11,426 bases of DNA. Source: Cyclostephanos tholiformis. Taxonomy: Eukaryota; Bacillariophyta; Thalassiosirophyceae; Thalassiosirales; Thalassiosiraceae. The translations under genes were made by a program, and so were the position numbers. Where the stretch lies: the NCBI GenBank assembly GCA_036939975.1, contig JALLPB010001066.1, forward strand, positions 1 through 11,426, given 5' to 3'. Position 1 is the first letter of the stretch. Every line of letters starts with the position of its first letter. Positions 7,911 through 11,426 of the stretch are shown here, piece after piece. The notes beneath the pieces were generated by a model, which was given only the letters and a program-made list of their open reading frames with translations, was not told where the DNA came from and searched no databases.

Positions 7911-8191
7911 TTTATCATATAGCCTTCAAAGAGTTGATTGCTGCGACTGCGGCAGGATGAATTTCTCCAGGGCAATGGGGCAAGAATGTCTATGATGGTC
8001 GGCCACGGCTATGCCCATTAGTGCGATCGTTAAATATTATGATGTTGTGATCGAGCGAGAGGAGATTACAACACAACATACGCGGGAGGATGAAAAATCT
8101 TGGACTGTGTGGTGCCCCCCCGCCCATTCTGTGCCCCCTTTTTTATTGGCTCTTACCCACCACCACGAATCGCGACGAACCGTTACACACG
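7911..8191. promoter_or_regulatory. Probable bidirectional promoter
   Basis: These 281 bp separate the divergent starts of the Elongin-B-like gene (7910, minus) and the SnoaL-PAC3 gene (8192, plus). An ATTGG, the complement of the CCAAT box, is at 8145-8149, about 43 bp before the plus-strand ATG. An ATG at 8090 is in frame with the plus gene and would add 34 residues, rich in Pro, Leu and Cys; that alternative start is possible. No TATA box was recognised. Shared control is inference from spacing. Confidence 0.45.
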
Positions 8192-9481
8192 ATGTCCTCC
8201 CGCCCGCGACAGCAGCCGTCGTCCATCGAGGAAGACGCCATCGCCGCCGTCCTCGACGACTTCCACAACGCAGCGAGCTGCGCCGACGGAACCCGCTACT
8301 TTGGGCACTTCGCGACCGACGGGGTCTTCCTCGGCACCGACTCATCCGAGCGGTGGACGTTACCCGAATTCCGGGCGTACGCCGAGCCCCACTTCTCATC
8401 GGGGAGGGGATGGACATACGTCCCCTTAGATCGTAATATCTCGATCGCCCCCCGTAGAAAGATAGCGTGGTTCGACGAAAGGCTGCAAAACGAAAAGTAT
8501 GGCGAATGTCGTGGCACCGGCGTGTTGGTGATGTGCGAAAAAGGAGGGGACGGTGACGGCGACGGCGACGGCGGTGAAAGCGGCGCATGGAAGATCGAAC
8601 AGTACAATCTGACGGTGCCGATCCCGAACAATATGCTGACGGACGTGGCGCGTCGGATAAGAGAATGCGGCACTCCGACCGGGCCCGTCGTTCCAACCTC
8701 TCAAAATGTTACTGACGGAGAATCGCATGACTTCGTCGAGACACCTCTGGAAGACACATCTCAAAATACGGTTATTAAAGAAACGCAAAACCTCTCCGAG
8801 TCTATGGAAAATTCCACCCAAAGTATTATTGCAGGAGAAATTCACGACCTCTCAACGAATCCGGAAAACAGTTGCTGTATTGCCAGGGATACTCCTTCGT
8901 CAACGTCTTATCGTTCCAAGGCATCGGCGCTCCCAACATCTCTCGTTCGTTCTTTCAAGCTCGAGAGCGACGACGGCAACAATGACGGAAGATGCGAACT
9001 AATACCAACCACGGTGGTAATACAATTGTTCGTTGATCGTATTTTCATTTCCATAACTCAGCTATCCGGTAAGATGGGCTCGTTGCTCGTTTGCAACGTC
9101 GAGGAGAGTATCATCGACAACTCCACGACCTATCACATAAGCACGCTTCTCGGTACCGGGACGTCACGAGGGGGTTGCGGCCGTCCTGAGCAGGAAGTAT
9201 CACTGCGCGAGGTTTACGTTCGAAGATTGGCCGAGCGCATCGTTTCGCACGCGCGTAGAATGGCCGGTGTTAGAGAGGGGGCCATCCTTGGCGGAGCGGA
9301 GAACGGAACGAGTCCTATACCTCCCCTGGTGGTAGGCTTGGGATTGCGTCCCAACAAATCTGGTAAGAAATTAAGTTTCGAAAATTTCAATGCCATCATA
9401 GATTCGACAATGGAGTTGTACGAGGAGGGGTGGAAGATATGTCGCTCCGGTGGTATGGTTGGTATGGAAGGGCCGGATTGA
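8192..9481 (+). CDS. Fusion of a SnoaL-like (NTF2-fold) domain and a proteasome assembly chaperone 3-like domain
   Basis: A single uninterrupted frame encodes 429 residues from ATG 8192. Residues about 12-157 match the SnoaL-like family common in bacteria, in which function is mostly unknown: DDFHNAASCADGTRYFGHF, GVFLGTD, ERWTLPEFRAYAEPHF, GRGWTY, AWFDE, YGECRGTGV and WKIEQYNLTVPIPN. A Gly/Asp-rich insertion coded by a GGCGAC-type microsatellite (about 8546-8573) interrupts two of its strands. Residues 163-270 are a Ser/Thr/Glu-rich linker with three degenerate repeats. Residues about 273-415 resemble PSMG3/PAC3, which helps assemble the proteasome core with its partner PAC4: DRIFISITQLSGKMGSLLV compares with the human HILVVVTQFGKMGTLV, and a C-terminal helix follows. 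The first part is visibly more GC-rich than the rest. A start at 8090 would add 34 residues. Domain calls are by eye; the combination is unfamiliar to me. Confidence 0.75.
   Translation: MSSRPRQQPSSIEEDAIAAVLDDFHNAASCADGTRYFGHFATDGVFLGTDSSERWTLPEFRAYAEPHFSSGRGWTYVPLDRNISIAPRRKIAWFDERLQNEKYGECRGTGVLVMCEKGGDGDGDGDGGESGAWKIEQYNLTVPIPNNMLTDVARRIRECGTPTGPVVPTSQNVTDGESHDFVETPLEDTSQNTVIKETQNLSESMENSTQSIIAGEIHDLSTNPENSCCIARDTPSSTSYRSKASALPTSLVRSFKLESDDGNNDGRCELIPTTVVIQLFVDRIFISITQLSGKMGSLLVCNVEESIIDNSTTYHISTLLGTGTSRGGCGRPEQEVSLREVYVRRLAERIVSHARRMAGVREGAILGGAENGTSPIPPLVVGLGLRPNKSGKKLSFENFNAIIDSTMELYEEGWKICRSGGMVGMEGPD
8696..8869 (+). repeat. Three degenerate 57-60 bp coding repeats in the linker
   Basis: The linker reads as three units: TSQNVTDGESHDFVETPLED (8696-8755), TSQNTVIKETQNLSESMEN (8756-8812) and STQSIIAGEIHDLSTNPEN (8813-8869). 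Shared features are a T-S/T-Q start, a Glu followed by H/Q-D/N-hydrophobic, and a closing acidic E-N or E-D. The DNA has diverged, so the repeat is old or selected at the protein level. Confidence 0.6.
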
Positions 9482-9904
9482 AACAGTGCATCTACAACAG
9501 ATCTGAGGTGACTTTTTAAACAAGTCAGTATTATTTGCTCTGCGTTTTCGGCTTGGTAGATTTGCATCTACTACACTAGTCATCTGTGCGACGATGATAG
9601 GATAACATGAGATTAGATAAGAACAACATAATTTCAGAGCTGCAATATCTTGTTGACTATATTGTATTCAATTGGGATATCACTACAAATGAAGTAGGCA
9701 GGACCGATGTTTGAAATCCCTTAATGCACATAATTCACCTAAATGCGACTCATGACAAGATGACACTCTGCACCTGCGCGTTGCTCCGCATGTGTTCAGT
9801 CTTTCTGCAAACAAACTTCCTCATTGGTTTTCAAAGATCCCTACAGTGTTCGTTTCGTGGACAAATTGATCCTTGGTTAGAAATGCCTTCTTTAGGTCAA
9901 CTTT
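9482..9904. other. Convergent intergenic region
   Basis: This AT-richer stretch of 423 bp lies between the stop of the SnoaL-PAC3 gene and the stop of the ERCC1 gene, which face each other. It should hold both 3' untranslated regions. A plus-strand frame from ATG 9724 runs into the antisense of ERCC1 and shows no domain, so it is not called. No RNA gene, repeat or terminator was recognised. Confidence 0.6.
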
Positions 9905-11062
9905 TTAATCAATTGTTGGTTCACTGGGCCTCACTTTATCTCTTTTTCCTCTTTGCAATTCGGTTGAAAAGGGTCGGTGGAATGCCTCATACAATCTCCT
10001 AACCTTCTTAGGGCCGACTCCAGGACAGACGCCCAACTCATCGATACTAGCTGCAACCAGACGCTGGAAGCTTCCAAATTGATTGATTAATACACTAACA
10101 TCTGTCCTGTTGATACTTGGAATGCTACCTAGTGCGTGAATTAATTTCTCCTGGTGGGTTTTGGGTTCATGTTTACCTATCACTGTAGTTGGATCCTTTC
10201 CATCAAAGGCTTTAACCGTTTCTAAATAGCGCGCTGCTTCTTCTTCGCTCCAGGCTAGAATGAGAGTGAAATTGTTTTGAACGCACATATCATTCAAAAA
10301 TAATATTGGCGACGTGTTGTCTTCGATATCAACATGACATAGCAACATGCGATATTCAAAGTCTGATTTCAATTCTGCGATGCGTCGATGAATGTAGTTT
10401 GGGTGAAGGTTGTGATATCGAAGAGAGAGGAAGAGAGCACATCGTGTCGGAGCCATGATGTAGTCTGGGACTATCGTAGAGTATTTGAATGGCACATTGC
10501 GGATGTGCTCAATGATAGGATTGCCCCGCTGTCGCGTGGAAATGTGCAGGTAGTGCGGCTGTAGCATCAATTGCTGATCACGCGGAGTTATTCCGTCTGT
10601 AGAGTTATTGTTGTATAGTTCAAATTCACCATTTGTAGTACCAGCTGATGCCATGGACTGATCAAAAGCCAGTTGCTGTGCTCGTTCATCTTCCCCAAAT
10701 TGCGGATCAGGATCTGCGTCCCCAAATGCTTGACTGAATGTTGTAAACTCATTTACGGGAGGCGGGAGAGGGCGTGTCAGTGTTGTTGTTGGTGGTTTAT
10801 GTTCTTGTCCCAGCGTGCGCTTTTTGCTAGTAATGTAAGGATTACTAATGGGGGCAAGCTGTGCTCTGCTGATGAATGAATCTCGAGAAGGAGCGGCCTT
10901 GGGAGGGGTGGGCTCGATGGACGCCGACGCCGTGCCATTCTTCACAGAATAAGGGTTGTAAACTATAGTCTTTGCCTTTTCAGGTGCGGCTGTTGGTGCT
11001 GCGTTCAATGCGATCGATGCTGCCATCGCCGCGGAATGTGCCGTTGGCTGAAACTTAGACAT
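9905..11062 (-). CDS. ERCC1: ERCC1/Rad10 DNA-repair endonuclease subunit
   Basis: ERCC1 pairs with XPF to cut the 5' side of lesions in nucleotide excision repair and to trim crosslinks and flaps in the nucleus. Starting at ATG 11062 (385 aa), residues about 179-294 are the Rad10 central domain: GNPIIEHIRNVPFKY, LFLSLRYHNLHPNYI, LLCHVDIED, and LILAWSEEEAARYLETVKAF. The XPF-type ERKxxxD nuclease motif is absent, as expected of ERCC1. Residues about 307-366 form the tandem helix-hairpin-helix that binds XPF and DNA: INQFGSFQRLV, IDELGVCPGVGPKKV, then LYEAF. The N-terminal half is disordered, Ala/Pro-rich, with two NPY-containing basic patches. The frame runs on upstream to 11164 but has no earlier ATG. 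It appears intronless. The family call is firm. Confidence 0.93.
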   Translation of the reverse strand: MSKFQPTAHSAAMAASIALNAAPTAAPEKAKTIVYNPYSVKNGTASASIEPTPPKAAPSRDSFISRAQLAPISNPYITSKKRTLGQEHKPPTTTLTRPLPPPVNEFTTFSQAFGDADPDPQFGEDERAQQLAFDQSMASAGTTNGEFELYNNNSTDGITPRDQQLMLQPHYLHISTRQRGNPIIEHIRNVPFKYSTIVPDYIMAPTRCALFLSLRYHNLHPNYIHRRIAELKSDFEYRMLLCHVDIEDNTSPILFLNDMCVQNNFTLILAWSEEEAARYLETVKAFDGKDPTTVIGKHEPKTHQEKLIHALGSIPSINRTDVSVLINQFGSFQRLVAASIDELGVCPGVGPKKVRRLYEAFHRPFSTELQRGKRDKVRPSEPTID

Positions 11063-11426
11063 GATAATCAATAGGAGGATCGCAGTTAAAGCTGCAGTGT
11101 TTCGGTCTTTACTTATGTATCTAGTTAGTACACTCTGTGTGTTACTCAGTAACTGGGTGTACACGTGTATTTATGTGACGTGATGGGGTTCGTAACGGCA
11201 AATACTAGTAGCCACTAGGTAACGCAAGAGGCATAATCATGTACTGTGCATCATAAGCTAGTATGGTATTCTCCTTTTTTGCATTTGCCATGATGCTCTC
11301 ATAAGAATAGTAGCTACGAGCAAGCATGATTAGCCAAGTGAGATTTTCTTAGGTTTGGTAATCCTTAGCCTCTACAAGCCGATAGGGCCTGCGGCACGGG
11401 TTTCAGTTAACAATTGTTCGTTATTG
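11063..11426 (-). promoter_or_regulatory. Upstream region of ERCC1
   Basis: No gene is seen in these 364 bp. CACGTG (11162-11167, inside the palindrome ACACGTGT at 11161-11168) and TGACGT (11176-11181) lie close together about 100-120 bp before the ERCC1 ATG. Both are ACGT-core sites of the kind bound by bZIP or bHLH factors. That they control ERCC1 is inference. The right edge shows nothing further. Confidence 0.35.

Noticed and set aside
8037..8696. 219-codon Arg/Ser-rich minus-strand frame
   Set aside because: It is the antisense shadow of the GC-rich SnoaL-coding region, which has clear domain matches on the plus strand.
9724..10002. 92-codon plus-strand frame
   Set aside because: The second half is antisense to ERCC1, and the hydrophobic composition reflects AT-rich sequence.
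1..11426. CRISPR array, tRNA, rRNA or transposon
   Set aside because: No spaced direct repeats, tRNA B-box context, rRNA-like sequence, transposase or terminal repeats were found on reading both strands.

Overview
The window looks like nuclear DNA of a diatom or a close stramenopile relative. The evidence is short GT-AG introns, compact genes with small gaps, a secreted chitin-active protein with peritrophin-type chitin-binding modules, and plainly eukaryotic genes (ERCC1/Rad10, a PKA/PKG-type kinase, an Elongin-B-like protein, a proteasome assembly chaperone domain). Assignment to a Thalassiosira-like centric diatom is inference. No prokaryotic, organellar, viral or transposon genes are evident. 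Several start codons below are the first usable ATG, because the longest open frames begin at GTG or TTG or run back into intron-like sequence.

Layout. 1-481 is an upstream region with ACGT-core motifs. 482-2966 (+) is a five-exon secreted protein with two CBM14 modules and a GH19-like chitinase domain; it includes a 24-nt microexon and a 104-bp tandem duplication over the exon 4/intron 4 border. 3041-3745 (-) is an unrecognised coiled-coil protein that may have extra upstream exons. 3746-5009 has no convincing gene but holds a 91-bp tandem duplication. 5010-7031 (-) is an AGC kinase fused to one cyclic-nucleotide-binding-like domain that lacks the usual phosphate-binding arginine. 7372-7910 (-) is a two-exon Elongin-B-like ubiquitin-fold protein. 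8192-9481 (+) is one reading frame that joins a SnoaL-like (NTF2-fold) domain to a PAC3/PSMG3-like domain. 9905-11062 (-) is ERCC1/Rad10. 11063-11426 is its upstream region.

Functionally this is mostly a set of independent housekeeping genes (signalling, ubiquitin/proteasome, DNA repair) beside a secreted wall or chitin gene. The one pair with a suggestive relation is the Elongin-B-like gene and the SnoaL-PAC3 fusion. They are divergent across 281 bp and both touch protein turnover. The most unusual object is the SnoaL-PAC3 fusion, followed by the degenerate cyclic-nucleotide site of the kinase and the duplicated splice-donor segment in the chitinase gene.
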